Assembly: GCF_026627925.1 (NCBI RefSeq)
Contig: NZ_JAPNLE010000009.1
Location: 1,860,001-1,924,000, forward strand
Direction of reading: 5' to 3'
DNA from: Cupriavidus sp. D39
Lineage (GTDB): Bacteria > Pseudomonadota > Gammaproteobacteria > Burkholderiales > Burkholderiaceae
DNA length: 64,000 nucleotides
The notes beneath the pieces are model-generated. The model made no database searches. It saw nothing but the letters and a program-made list of their open reading frames with translations, and had not been told where the DNA came from. Position 1 is the first letter of the stretch. Every line of letters begins with the position of its first letter. This document shows, in pieces, positions 1 through 12,923 of this stretch. Position numbers and translations under genes: made by a program.

Positions 1-204
1 TCCGCCTTTTCCAAGCGCGCTTGGATCATTTGATCAAACGCCATGTGCGACTTGATCATTCCGGGCAGCGTTCGCCGCACCTTCTCGCGTCGCGCGGGCA
101 TTCCCTCCCCGCCCGCGCAGGTCCTGTCACGCCACCGCAGCACTGGCCATGCCGCATGCAGTAACAGCGCATGGCCGGGCAGGCAGCGACATCTGGGGCA
201 GGCA

Positions 205-704
205 ATGGAACGGAGCGGGGAAGGCAGGCAGGAGCCGCCGCTTGGCGCACATCTCGTCACGCCGCGTCGTGGCTACAGCCACCATGGCATCTACGTGGGC
301 AACGGGAGGGTGATGCACTATGCCGGGCTGTCGCGCGGCTGGCAGCGCGGTCCGGTGGAAGAACTGGGGATGGCCCTGTTCGCCGCCGGCCATGTCATCG
401 AGGTCAAGGCGGTCCCGCTAACGCCCGCTGTTGGCGAGGAGGCGGTCAGCCGTGCCCGCTCACGCCTGGGCGAAAACCGCTATCGCCTGCTGACCAACAA
501 CTGCGAGCATTTCTGCGCGTGGTGCCTGTATGGAGAGAGCCGCAGCGAACAAGTCCAAGGCTGTCTTGAGCATCCGTGGCGTGCGCTGCGCCTGCTTGGG
601 GGCTTTGTGGCGATGTGGTGGCGCAACGCGCAGGTGGCAGGGGGCAGGCGACGCTCAGCCCAGGCTGGCGGACGCCAATTGCGGCCTGGACCGGCCACCG
701 GTGA
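205..704 (+). CDS. LRAT-domain (NC motif) family protein, C-terminus uncertain
   Basis: This looks like a lecithin:retinol acyltransferase/NlpC-P60-like protein, a fold with thiol acyltransferase or hydrolase members; the substrate is unknown. From the ATG at 205 the N-terminus has the LRAT pattern: a conserved His in GYSHHGIYVGNG (about residues 23-34) and the catalytic-type Cys in NNCEHF (Cys100), followed by a hydrophobic stretch (LLGGFVAMWW, about 130-139). In the frame as read there is no stop until 2973, which would run antisense through two real genes and is implausible. If one G is missing from the G run at 640-644, the frame shifts to a TGA at 702-704, giving 166 residues, convergent and slightly overlapping with the next gene. 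Domain assignment is fairly safe; the end is inferred. Confidence 0.6.
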
Positions 705-1653
705 CCAGATCGATCGCGGCGAGCACGTCCGCGATCTCAGGTACCACGCCGCGGGCGCCCACGGAGACGGACTGCCCCGGGGTGTTGATGCCGAAATGCT
801 CGCTGTCGGTGACTGTGAACAGCATCACAGACGGCTTGCCCAGCGCATCGGCCAGGTGCACGAAGCCGGTATCGGTGCCAACGACCAGCGCGGCGGCGTC
901 CACGCGCTGCGCGCATTCGGTGATGGTCATGCGCGGCAAGACTTCGGCGCCGGGAATCTCCGCTGCCAAGGCTTCGGATTGCTCGCGCTCGGAGGGCGAG
1001 CCCCAGGGCAACTGGATCTTGTAGCCGCTCTCGGTGAGCGTGCGGCCGACCGAGATCCAGCGCTGCGCGGGCCATTTCTTGGCCTCGACGGAGGTCGCGT
1101 GAAACAGCATCGCGCGCGGCACGCCATCGACGTTGAGCGGCGCGGCGGGCGCGGGCACGCGCAGCGCGTAATGCTCGACGGGATCCAGCGGATAGCCGAG
1201 CGCGTTGGCCACCACCATGCGCATCTTGTGGCGCGCGGTAGCGTCGCCATGCGGCCCGAAGATCTGCGTGTAGGCGAACACGGCACGCGCCTCGCCAAGG
1301 TACTCGGCGGCGTAGCCCAGGCGCCGGCTGGAGCGCGCCAGCCAGGCCACGATGGCGCTCTTGTATACGCCGTGCACGTCCACCACCACATCGTACTTCT
1401 CGCGGCGCAATGCCCACAGCGCGCCAAAGATGGCACGCAGGTCGGCCCAGCTGCGGGATTTCTTGAAACCGCGCAGCGGCGGCGCGATCACGCGATCCAC
1501 GCCCACGGCCCAGCGCGGAATATCGGCACACGACGCATCGGCCACCCAGTCGATCTTGGCCTCGGGATAGGCGCGCCGCAGGTCGGACACCAACGGCAGC
1601 GTGTGCACCATATCGCCCAGCGAGGTGATCTTGATGAGGAGAATGCGTTTCAT
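655..1653 (-). CDS. waaC: Lipopolysaccharide heptosyltransferase I
   Basis: Glycosyltransferase family 9 enzyme that adds the first L-glycero-D-manno-heptose to Kdo of lipid A-Kdo2 at the inner membrane in LPS core synthesis. The 332-residue protein is of usual length. It opens with MKRILLIKITSLGDMVHTLP, the typical family start, and carries the C-terminal nucleotide-sugar motif VVGTDTGFVHLADALGKPSV (about residues 258-277). It is followed convergently by the LRAT-like gene, so it is the last gene of its transcript. Upstream lies the minus-strand isochorismatase gene, about 200 bp away. WaaC is preferred over WaaF because of the WVADASCADI and TGGVH-type pattern near the end; RfaF is the alternative. 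Confidence 0.88.
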   Translation of the reverse strand: MKRILLIKITSLGDMVHTLPLVSDLRRAYPEAKIDWVADASCADIPRWAVGVDRVIAPPLRGFKKSRSWADLRAIFGALWALRREKYDVVVDVHGVYKSAIVAWLARSSRRLGYAAEYLGEARAVFAYTQIFGPHGDATARHKMRMVVANALGYPLDPVEHYALRVPAPAAPLNVDGVPRAMLFHATSVEAKKWPAQRWISVGRTLTESGYKIQLPWGSPSEREQSEALAAEIPGAEVLPRMTITECAQRVDAAALVVGTDTGFVHLADALGKPSVMLFTVTDSEHFGINTPGQSVSVGARGVVPEIADVLAAIDLVTGGRSRPQLASASLG

Positions 1654-1851
1654 GGAAATGGAAAATCGGGTTGCGGACGGGTCTCGCCGGCTGGCAGCGA
1701 GGCCGTAGTATGCACCAGCCCCATGGGCGGCGCACCAATTTGCAAGCCCGGCGGCAGTCTGGCATGGGGTTCGCGCAGCACCCGGCGCCAGCCAGCTACA
1801 TCCGCTGCCCGCCGCCTCCCGTCAGGGCCAATCAGGCCCTCTGCGGCCAAC

Positions 1852-2457
1852 TCAGGCCCAGGCGGCAGCGCTAGCCACCACGGTGGCGAAGCGGTCATGC
1901 AGCGCCGCCAGGGAGTTACGGTGGATCTCCGCCGCCGAGAGCGGCGCCCCGCCCAGCGGGTCAGGCAGGTCGCGCGTGGCGCAGGCCGATGCCACCACCG
2001 TGCTGCGATAACCATGATCGAGCGCCGAGCGCACCGTGGCGCTGATGCACATATGCGTCTGGAAGCCCGCCACGATCAATTCCTTGCGCCCAAGCTTGTC
2101 CAGCATGGCGGCCAGCGTGGTGCCGGCGAAGCTGTTGGGCAGGCCCTTGACCACGGTATGCTCGCCGCCAAGCGGCTCCAGCCCTTCGATGATGGCCGCA
2201 TAGGGGCCCTCGGGATCGAAGGCGCCGCCGCTGCCGGCCCGCCCGTGATGCACCACGTGCACCACCGGGCTGCCGTGGCGGCGCGCCAGCGCCAGGAGCT
2301 CGCCGCAGGCCGCGATGGCACCGGGCATGCCCACCAGCGGGAGCTTGCCGTCAACATACTCGCGCTGGTGGTCGATCAGCACCAGCGTAGCGGCCTCCCA
2401 CGCCGAAGGAAGGCGGCTGGCGCCGGCAAGGTCGAGCAGGGTAAAGGGTGTGGCCAT
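1852..2457 (-). CDS. Isochorismatase-like cysteine hydrolase
   Basis: Member of the isochorismatase-like alpha/beta hydrolase superfamily (isochorismatases, nicotinamidases, N-carbamoyl amidases); the substrate cannot be told from sequence. The three family catalytic residues are visible: Asp in LVLIDHQREYVDG, Lys in VVKGLPNSF and Cys in GFQTHMCISATVRSA. Two adjacent ATGs occur at 2460 and 2457; the AAGGAG at about 2463-2468 is better spaced for the second, giving 201 residues. A 139-bp gap separates it from a divergently transcribed LysR gene, a common arrangement in which the regulator controls the enzyme; that link is inference. Confidence 0.82.
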   Translation of the reverse strand: MATPFTLLDLAGASRLPSAWEAATLVLIDHQREYVDGKLPLVGMPGAIAACGELLALARRHGSPVVHVVHHGRAGSGGAFDPEGPYAAIIEGLEPLGGEHTVVKGLPNSFAGTTLAAMLDKLGRKELIVAGFQTHMCISATVRSALDHGYRSTVVASACATRDLPDPLGGAPLSAAEIHRNSLAALHDRFATVVASAAAWA

Positions 2458-2596
2458 CATGGCTCCTTTTGCTTGTGCGTCAGGTATTGGAAACGGCTCC
2501 GGGATTCGTGGGCAGGCGCCACGAGGGCGACTACCATGCAAGCGATGATAAGCCGCGCTATGCTGTTCGCCAATTCTCAACTGGCTCACATCCATT

Positions 2597-3469
2597 GTGC
2601 AAAAACGTTCACTCCACTGGGACGACCTGCTGACCCTGTCCACGCTGATCCGCACCGGCAACTATTCGGCCTGCGCCCGCGAGCTGGAGGTCACGCACGC
2701 CACCGCGATCCGCCGCATCCGGCGGCTGGAGACAGCCCTTGGCAAGCCCGTGGCAACCCGCACCAATGGCGCGTTCGCGCTCTCGGCAGCCGGCCGCTCG
2801 GCGCTCGCCGCGGCGCAGCAGATGGAGAGTTCGGCGCAGCGCTTGCTGCGCGAAGTGGAGGATGCCGGCAGCGGTGTCTCCGGCGTGGTCAGCATCGCCT
2901 GCACCGCGGCGCTCGGCAGCCACTTCCTGACACCACGCATGTTCGGGCTCTATCGCGCGCACCCGCAACTTGAGGTCAGGCTGGAAACGGACAACCGCAT
3001 CGCCAGCCTGGCGCGGCGCCGCGCCCACATCGCGGTGCGGCTGGCGCGGCCGCAGGAAAGCGACGCCATCGCGCAGCGCGCGGGCAGCATGGGCTTTGGC
3101 CTGTATGCGCCGGTACGGCCGGCCGACGCCGGCCCGTGGCGAGAGCAGGATCTCGCCGCCGCGCCATTGTGCGGGCTGCTGGACGAAGGCCTGGCGCTGC
3201 CGGAATCCGAATGGACGCGCACACTGGCAGCGCGCACGGGGTTCCAGTCGAACAACCTGCTGGCCGTGCGCGAGGCGATTCGCAGCGGCCTGGGCATCGG
3301 CCTGCTGCCGCACTACCTGGCGCGGGACGATTCCCGGCTCGCGCTGGTGCGCGAGGTGCCGGAGGTGGTACGCGAGATCTGGCTGGCTTATCCGCAGGAG
3401 TTTCGCGGCGCTTCCCGGTTCCGGCCCGTGATCGACTGGCTGGCCGGGGAATTGCGGCAATGCCCGTGA
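2597..3469 (+). CDS. LysR-family transcriptional regulator
   Basis: DNA-binding regulator of 290 residues starting at a GTG (2597). The N-terminal winged helix-turn-helix spans about residues 5-65 (NYSACARELEVTHATAIRRI, then the RRLETALGKPV wing), followed by an effector-binding domain with the usual features (SGVSGVVSIACTAALG at the start of the first lobe, GLGIGLLPHYLARDD in the second). It is transcribed away from the isochorismatase-like gene and probably regulates it and itself through the 2458-2596 gap. The inducer is unknown. Confidence 0.85.
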   Translation: MQKRSLHWDDLLTLSTLIRTGNYSACARELEVTHATAIRRIRRLETALGKPVATRTNGAFALSAAGRSALAAAQQMESSAQRLLREVEDAGSGVSGVVSIACTAALGSHFLTPRMFGLYRAHPQLEVRLETDNRIASLARRRAHIAVRLARPQESDAIAQRAGSMGFGLYAPVRPADAGPWREQDLAAAPLCGLLDEGLALPESEWTRTLAARTGFQSNNLLAVREAIRSGLGIGLLPHYLARDDSRLALVREVPEVVREIWLAYPQEFRGASRFRPVIDWLAGELRQCP

Positions 3470-3596
3470 GCCACGGAACCTGTTGAAAACGCAGAGGCAG
3501 GCAGTATAGTTGCCTGAAGCATGCCCGCCCCACGGGCTCGCGCACGGTGCTGTCGGCAGGCCGCCACCGGCCGCCGATGGCACGGGGAGCTTCACC

Positions 3597-4991
3597 ATGG
3601 ATCGGGATTCACCGGCAAAGCTGGACGCAGGCGCGCTCGGGCTGGGCGAATCCGTCGTCATGGGCGTGGCGGGCACGGCGCCCGCCTTCAGCCTGGCGGC
3701 CACCACCGCCACCCTGGTCGCGACGGTGGGTGGCCTGGCGCCGGCCAGCCTGCTGTACTGCGGCCTGATCATGTTCGGCGTGACGCTGTCCTACCAGCAA
3801 CTGAACCGGCTGCAGCCCAGCGCTGGCGCCTGCTACACCTGGGTCTCCGAGATCTTCCATCCGGTGCTTGGCTTCTTCGCGGGCTGGACGCTGCTGGTGG
3901 CGTCGGCGGTATTCATGGTGTCCGGCACTATTCCGGCCGCCACCGCCACCCTGCTCCTGATCGATCCGGCGCTGGCGGAGCGACCGCCCGTGGTGACGCT
4001 GGTCGCCGCAGGCTGGCTGCTGGCGGTGAGCGTCGTCGTGGTCAAGGGGATCAAGCTGACCAGCTACACCCAGGTGGCGATGACGCTGCTCGAAGTCGGG
4101 GTGCTGGCAGCGATTGTGCTCGCTGCCCTGCTGCGCGCGCCGCTGCCGCTTGCCCACCCGCTCTCGCTGGCCATGCTGTCGCCATTCAGCTTTTCGCCGC
4201 AGCTGTTTGCCAATGGGGCGCTGGTTGCGCTGTTCTTCTTCTGGGGCTGGGACGTGACGGCGAACCTGACCGAGGAAACGCGCGATCCGGCGCATGCGCC
4301 CGGGCGCGGGGCATTGATGGCGATGGTCATCGTGCTGGCACTCTTCATGACCTTCGTCATCGCCAGCCAGGCTGTGCTGAGCGACCAGGAGATCCGCAGC
4401 GCCGGCACCAACGTGGTGTTTGCGCTTGCCGCGCGGCTGTTTCCGCGGCCGTGGGACTACCTGGCCGTGCTGGCCGTCATGCTCAGCACCGTTGGCACAC
4501 TGGAGACCTCGATCCTGCAGTTCACCCGCACGCTCTACGCCAAAGGCCGCGATGGCCTGCTGCACCCGCGCTATGCCGAACTGCACCGCACCTGGCGCAC
4601 GCCGTGGGTAGCCACCGCGGTCATCGCATCGTTTGGCTTGCTGCTGCTGGCGCTGTCCGCGTACTTCAACAGCGTGGGCCAGATCATCCAGGACTCGGTC
4701 AATGCCATCGGCTTCCAGGTGGCGTTCTACTACGGGCTGGCCGGCTTCGCCTGTGCCTGGCACTGCTGGCGCGAAGCCGCCCGGACACCCGGCAGGCTGT
4801 TGCTGCTAGTACTTTGGCCCGCTTGCAGCGCTGCGTTCCTGTGGTTCATCGGGCTGTACAGCATCCCCAGCTTCGACCTGGCCACGCGGGTGGTAGCGCT
4901 GGGCGGCATCGCGGTTGGCGTGGTGCCGCTGTGGATCAACCGACGCCGGCTGCACGCCGCGCGCGGGGCGCTCAGGGCACCGGGCCCGTGA
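3597..4991 (+). CDS. APC-family amino acid/amine permease
   Basis: Integral membrane secondary transporter of the amino acid-polyamine-organocation superfamily. Of several possible upstream starts, ATG 3597 is chosen because GGGGAG lies eight bases before it and the product then begins MDRDSPAKLDAGALG, giving 464 residues. TM1 contains the family signature VMGVAGTAPAFSLAATTATL with its unwound Gly-rich segment, and about 12 hydrophobic segments can be traced. The pattern WGWDVTANLTEETRDP matches the conserved region of TM6. It follows the LysR gene on the same strand, 127 bp downstream. The substrate is not determinable; amines, amino acids and related carboxylates are all possible. Confidence 0.83.
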   Translation: MDRDSPAKLDAGALGLGESVVMGVAGTAPAFSLAATTATLVATVGGLAPASLLYCGLIMFGVTLSYQQLNRLQPSAGACYTWVSEIFHPVLGFFAGWTLLVASAVFMVSGTIPAATATLLLIDPALAERPPVVTLVAAGWLLAVSVVVVKGIKLTSYTQVAMTLLEVGVLAAIVLAALLRAPLPLAHPLSLAMLSPFSFSPQLFANGALVALFFFWGWDVTANLTEETRDPAHAPGRGALMAMVIVLALFMTFVIASQAVLSDQEIRSAGTNVVFALAARLFPRPWDYLAVLAVMLSTVGTLETSILQFTRTLYAKGRDGLLHPRYAELHRTWRTPWVATAVIASFGLLLLALSAYFNSVGQIIQDSVNAIGFQVAFYYGLAGFACAWHCWREAARTPGRLLLLVLWPACSAAFLWFIGLYSIPSFDLATRVVALGGIAVGVVPLWINRRRLHAARGALRAPGP

Positions 4992-5006
4992 CATGCCTGG
5001 GGCCGC

Positions 5007-5572
5007 CTAGGCGGTCACGGATGCCGTCAACAAGTCCGCCGCGGCCTCGATACGCTGCGGCGCGCCGAACAGCCGCGCCACCACCAGCCCGCTTTGCAGC
5101 GCGCCAAACACCGCTTGCGCCAGCGCCTGCGGTGGGATCGGCAAGGCCTTGTGCTGCACGGCCTGCGCGGTTTCCAGCAGGCGAGTGAGCCAGGTCTCGT
5201 TCAGGCGGTAGAAATCCTTGAGGATGCGGTGCACCGATTCCGGCAGGAACGCAGCTTCCGTGGACAGCATACCCACCAGGCAAATGGCGTCGCCGCCCGC
5301 GGTGGCCAGCCAGGGCGCCAGGTAGGCGCGAGCCTGCTCGTCCACCGGCAGGCTGGTGTCGATGTCGCGCACGCGCGCCGAGCTGCGGGCGCTGTACTCC
5401 GTCACCGCCGCCTGCACCAGGTCCTCCTTGGAGGGAAGTGGTAGTGGATGCTGGAGGTCTTGACCCCTACCCGCTCGGCAAGGTCCCGGTAGCTGAATCC
5501 ATTGAAGCCCCGCTGCCGCACCAGCACCAGGGTGTGCTCCAGCAGTTGATCGCGTACGGATTGGGTAGTCAT
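5007..5572 (-). pseudogene. TetR/AcrR-family regulator, frame broken by one lost base
   Basis: The N-terminal part (from ATG 5572, GGAGGA upstream) is a typical TetR helix-turn-helix: RGFNGFSYRDLAERVGVKTS then IHYHFP. The reading frame then breaks at a GGG run (5433-5435 on the plus strand). In the next frame the expected continuation follows at once (SKEDLVQAAVTEYSAR...) and runs to 5007 as the ligand-binding domain. One extra C on the coding strand restores a 188-residue protein of normal TetR length (566 bp present, 567 expected). It lies directly downstream of the DPYTDGA-repeat gene on the same strand, with a hairpin between them. Two palindromes upstream of that gene are good candidates for its operators. 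Whether the break is real or a base-calling error cannot be seen from one sequence; the window-wide pattern favours error. Confidence 0.8.
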
Positions 5573-5616
5573 GGCATTCCTCCGCCTTTCGGCGGGCCCT
5601 CGAAACCGCGGCAATG

Positions 5617-5645
5617 GCAAAGAGCCGGCGTTACCGGCTCTTTGC
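5617..5645 (-). terminator. Hairpin terminator after the DPYTDGA-repeat gene
   Basis: A perfect 12-bp inverted repeat (GCAAAGAGCCGG / CCGGCTCTTTGC) with a 5-base loop lies between the repeat-protein gene and the TetR gene. The AAAG/CTTT ends make it look bidirectional. It probably ends most transcripts of the repeat gene and lets some reach the TetR gene. Confidence 0.65.
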
Positions 5646-5707
5646 GTGCGTCACCGCATTCATCGGATTAAAGATTGATTCGCCGCGTGTTCGGCATCTC
5701 GCGTAGC

Positions 5708-6298
5708 TCAGGCGTTGGCGCCTTCGGTGAACACATCGAACTTGCCGGTACGTGCACCATCGGTATAGGCGTCCACGCTACGGGCCGGGCTGGCCGACAC
5801 GCCGGTACGATCCAGGCCGGCGACGATACGGGCGCCATCGGTGTACGGGTCGAACTTGCCAGTACGTGCACCATCCGTGTAGGCATCCACGCTGCGCGCC
5901 GGGCTGGCCGACACGCCGGTACGATCCAGGCCGGCGACGATACGGGCGCCATCGGTGTACGGGTCGAACTTGCCGGCACGGGCGCCATCGGTGAACTGAT
6001 CAACGGAACGCGACGGCGAGGCCGAGACGCCGCTGCGGTCCAGGCCAGCCACGATGCGGGCACCGTCCGTGTACGGGTCGGCCTTGCCAACGCGCGCACC
6101 TTCGGTGAACGGGTCGAACTTGCCGGTGCGGGCACCGTCGGTGAAGGCGTCACGGGTGGTGGTGCGGAACTCGTAGCCGTACTTGTCACTGGAAAAAGTG
6201 CTGTCCTTGGGGCCCGAGGCCTGGGCCGTGCCGGCCACAAAGGCAGCAGCAAGGGCGGCGGCGGTGATGAGGGTCTTGGCGAAGAGGTTCGAGGTCAT
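5708..6298 (-). CDS. Exported DPYTDGA-repeat protein (long form)
   Basis: No function recognised. The start at 6298 is supported by GGAG seven bases upstream. The 196-residue product begins with a Sec signal peptide (MTSNLFAKTLITAAALAAAF...GTAQASG, probable cleavage after AQA). The mature part consists almost entirely of degenerate copies of a 12-residue motif D-x-[FY]-T-[DE]-G-A-R-x-G-K-[FA], each alternating with a 26-residue version containing DPYTDGARIVAGLDRTGVSA. Three near-identical 38-residue units are visible. The protein is hydrophilic, rich in Asp, Gly and Arg, and has no Cys. A short relative sits at 48339-48596. It is preceded by two TetR-type palindromes and followed by a TetR gene, so it is probably inducible. 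Likely location is the periplasm or cell surface. Confidence 0.75.
   Translation of the reverse strand: MTSNLFAKTLITAAALAAAFVAGTAQASGPKDSTFSSDKYGYEFRTTTRDAFTDGARTGKFDPFTEGARVGKADPYTDGARIVAGLDRSGVSASPSRSVDQFTDGARAGKFDPYTDGARIVAGLDRTGVSASPARSVDAYTDGARTGKFDPYTDGARIVAGLDRTGVSASPARSVDAYTDGARTGKFDVFTEGANA
5739..6080. repeat. Three tandem 114-bp direct repeats inside the exported repeat gene
   Basis: The sequence starting AACTTGCC recurs at 5739, 5853 and 5967 with an exact 114-bp period (a degenerate fourth start at 6081). Each unit encodes 38 residues. The copies are nearly identical at DNA level, suggesting recent duplication or gene conversion and possible copy-number variation between strains. 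Confidence 0.85.
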
Positions 6299-6381
6299 GA
6301 TGTTCTCCATTTGCATTTGAGGACCCGCGCTTGGGCGGAATCGAATCGGTACGCTTTGGAACCTTCGTTCTTCTTGTTTGT

Positions 6382-6397
6382 TATCTACTAGTAGATA
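6382..6397. promoter_or_regulatory. Perfect palindrome, probable TetR operator 1
   Basis: TATCTACTAGTAGATA is a perfect 16-bp palindrome 84 bp upstream of the repeat-protein start. Its size and symmetry suit a TetR dimer, and the only TetR gene nearby lies just downstream of the controlled gene. Confidence 0.65.
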
Positions 6398-6505
6398 GAT
6401 AAGCTGGCCAAAAAAACGGGGATTCCCCGGGTGCTGCGCTGGATCCTCTTTCCTGCTTCAGCTTTCCTTGCTGGGGCGGAGCAGTGGCTTCCATGTCGTG
6501 AATAT

Positions 6506-6521
6506 TATCTACTGGTAGATA
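6506..6521. promoter_or_regulatory. Near-perfect palindrome, probable TetR operator 2
   Basis: TATCTACTGGTAGATA matches operator 1 at 15 of 16 positions and lies 124 bp from it (centre to centre). No gene separates the two sites. Two operators on one promoter region suggest cooperative or looped repression. Confidence 0.6.
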
Positions 6522-6582
6522 GACAGTCAAGGAGATTTTCAGAAAATCTTTGATGTCTACGGGGCATCACACACGGCAAAAG

Positions 6583-6611
6583 AAAAACGGCGGCACAGGG
6601 CCACCGTTTTT
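6583..6611 (-). terminator. Terminator of the glycerol transport operon
   Basis: Inverted repeat AAAAACGGCGG / CCACCGTTTTT with one mismatch lies about 20 bp beyond the stop of the binding-protein gene. The T run follows on the minus strand. Confidence 0.7.
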
Positions 6612-6630
6612 CACCGCTGCAAGGGGACGC

Positions 6631-8373
<1,743 letters not shown>

Positions 8374-8516
8374 GAACGTCTCCTCGAAAATCCCCCTCCC
8401 TGCTCTTTGTCTGGGTCGCGGTCCGGGGAAGGTGCAGGCCGCTATGCCCATTGACGAAAAATCCGTCGCTTTATTCTTGTCGGTCTTGTCGGATCAGGGT
8501 GCGCGACCCGCGCGGC

Positions 8517-8825
8517 TCAGCCCTTGCGCATCACCAGGCCCAGCGCAAGCATCGAGAGCACCAGGCTGATCCAGATCGAAGGCTCCTCCGCCAGGGAGAA
8601 CCACGCCATCATCTTCTCGCCCAGGCCCACCCACGCCAGGTTGATCCAGGCTGCGCACATCAGGCCGATGAACAGGCGGTCGCCGCGGGTGGTGGCGATG
8701 GGCAGGAAGCCCTTGCGCTCCATGGTGGGGGCGCGCGTCTCCCACATCGTCATGCCAACCAGCATCACCGCGACGCTGATGAAGAACACGGCCACCGGGG
8801 TGGTCCATACCATCCAGCTGAACAT
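8517..8825 (-). CDS. glpU: DUF2160 small membrane protein of the glycerol transporter
   Basis: A 102-residue protein with three predicted membrane segments (FSWMVWTTPVAVFFISVAVM, LFIGLMCAAWINLAWVGLG and ISLVLSMLALGLVM). It matches the DUF2160 proteins that always sit between the permease and binding-protein genes of GlpSTPQUV systems. Its role in transport is not established. GGAGAGGATGCC precedes the ATG. It lies 12 bp after glpQ, so it is translated from the same mRNA. Confidence 0.85.
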   Translation of the reverse strand: MFSWMVWTTPVAVFFISVAVMLVGMTMWETRAPTMERKGFLPIATTRGDRLFIGLMCAAWINLAWVGLGEKMMAWFSLAEEPSIWISLVLSMLALGLVMRKG

Positions 8826-8837
8826 GGCATCCTCTCC

Positions 8838-9663
8838 TTACACGCGGCCCATCGCGAAGCCTTTCGCGATGTAGTGCCGGACAAACCAGATCACGATGCC
8901 GCCGGGCACGATGGTGAGCACGCCGGCCGCGGCCAGCACGCCCCAGTCCATGCCGGAGGCCGACACCGTGCGCGTCATGGTGGCAACGATCGGCTTGGCG
9001 TTGACCGAGGTCAGTGTGCGCGCCAGCAACAGCTCCACCCAGCTGAACATGAAGCAGAAGAAAGCGGCCACGCCCACGCCAGCCTTGATCAGCGGCAGGA
9101 AGATGGTGATGAAGAAGCGCGGGAAGGAGTAACCATCCACATAAGCCGTCTCGTCGATCTCGCGCGGCACGCCGGACATGAAGCCCTCCAGGATCCACAC
9201 CGCCAGCGGCACGTTGAACACCAGGTGCGCCAGCGCCACGCCAAGATGCGTGTCCATCAGGCCCATGGTGGTATAGAGCTGGAAGAACGGCAGCAGGAAC
9301 ACCGCCGGCGGCGTCATGCGGTTGGTCAGCAGCCAGAAGAAGACGTGCTTGTCGCCGATGAACCGGTAGCGCGAGAAGGCATAGGCCGCGGGCAGCGCCA
9401 CCGTGATGGAGATCACCGTGTTCATCGCCACGTAGACCATCGAGTTGATGTAGCCCGAGTACCAGGACGGATCAGTGAAGATGGTCTTGTAGTGCTCCAG
9501 CGTGACATCGTTTGGCCACAGCGACAGCGTGGAAACGATCTCCTCGTTGGACTTGAACGACATGTTCAGCATCCAGTAGATCGGCAGGATGGCGAAGATC
9601 AGGTACACCACCAGGAACACCGCGCGCCAGTAGGTGGTGCTTTGCTTGGCTTCACGTTTGGCT

Positions 9664-9671
<8 letters not shown>
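8838..9671 (-). CDS. glpQ: Glycerol ABC transporter permease GlpQ
   Basis: Inner-membrane permease of the CUT1/MalG type, 277 residues with six predicted membrane segments. The EAA loop that contacts the ATPase is visible as EIDETAYVDGYSFPRFFITI (about residues 171-190). Its ATG overlaps the end of glpP by 8 bp (ATGCGTGA), implying translational coupling and equal amounts of both permeases. Confidence 0.88.
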
Positions 9672-11660
<1,989 letters not shown>

Positions 11661-11661
11661 C

Positions 11662-12767
<1,106 letters not shown>

Positions 12768-12923
12768 CGAGTCTCCGATTTCGAATGCCACATACATCAC
12801 ATTTACAACAATGATGCAAACGCACAAATCTTTGCTTCCCGCTCGTTTTAGAACAAAAACGAACAGAAAACAATCGTGCACTGCATCATTTGTTTTCGTT
12901 TGTGTTTGAACTAGAATGCGGGT
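12768..12923. promoter_or_regulatory. Divergent glpS/glpR control region with putative GlpR sites
   Basis: This AT-rich 156-bp gap holds two similar sites in opposite orientation: TTCGTTTTTGTTCTAAAAC (minus strand, about 12846-12864) and TTCGTTTGTGTTTGAAC (plus strand, 12895-12911). Their repeated TTCGTTT-TGTT core makes them the best GlpR operator candidates. An 8-bp inverted pair ATGATGCA / TGCATCAT (12811-12818, 12882-12889) also flanks the region. Confidence 0.5.
12890..12917 (+). promoter_or_regulatory. Putative sigma-70 promoter of glpR
   Basis: TTGTTT (12890-12895) and TAGAAT (12912-12917) with a 16-bp spacer. The -10 ends only six bases before the glpR ATG and no ribosome-binding site is visible, so the mRNA may be leaderless. 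The plus-strand GlpR-like site overlaps the spacer, which would give autorepression. Confidence 0.5.

Noticed and set aside
705-2973. Continuation of the LRAT frame, making a 900-codon protein
   Set aside because: It is antisense to two well-supported genes, has Arg/Gln/His-rich composition typical of shadow frames in GC-rich DNA, and is explained by one lost G.
5739-6080. Tandem repeats as a CRISPR array
   Set aside because: The repeats are contiguous with no unique spacers and lie in an open reading frame with a consistent 3-base phase.
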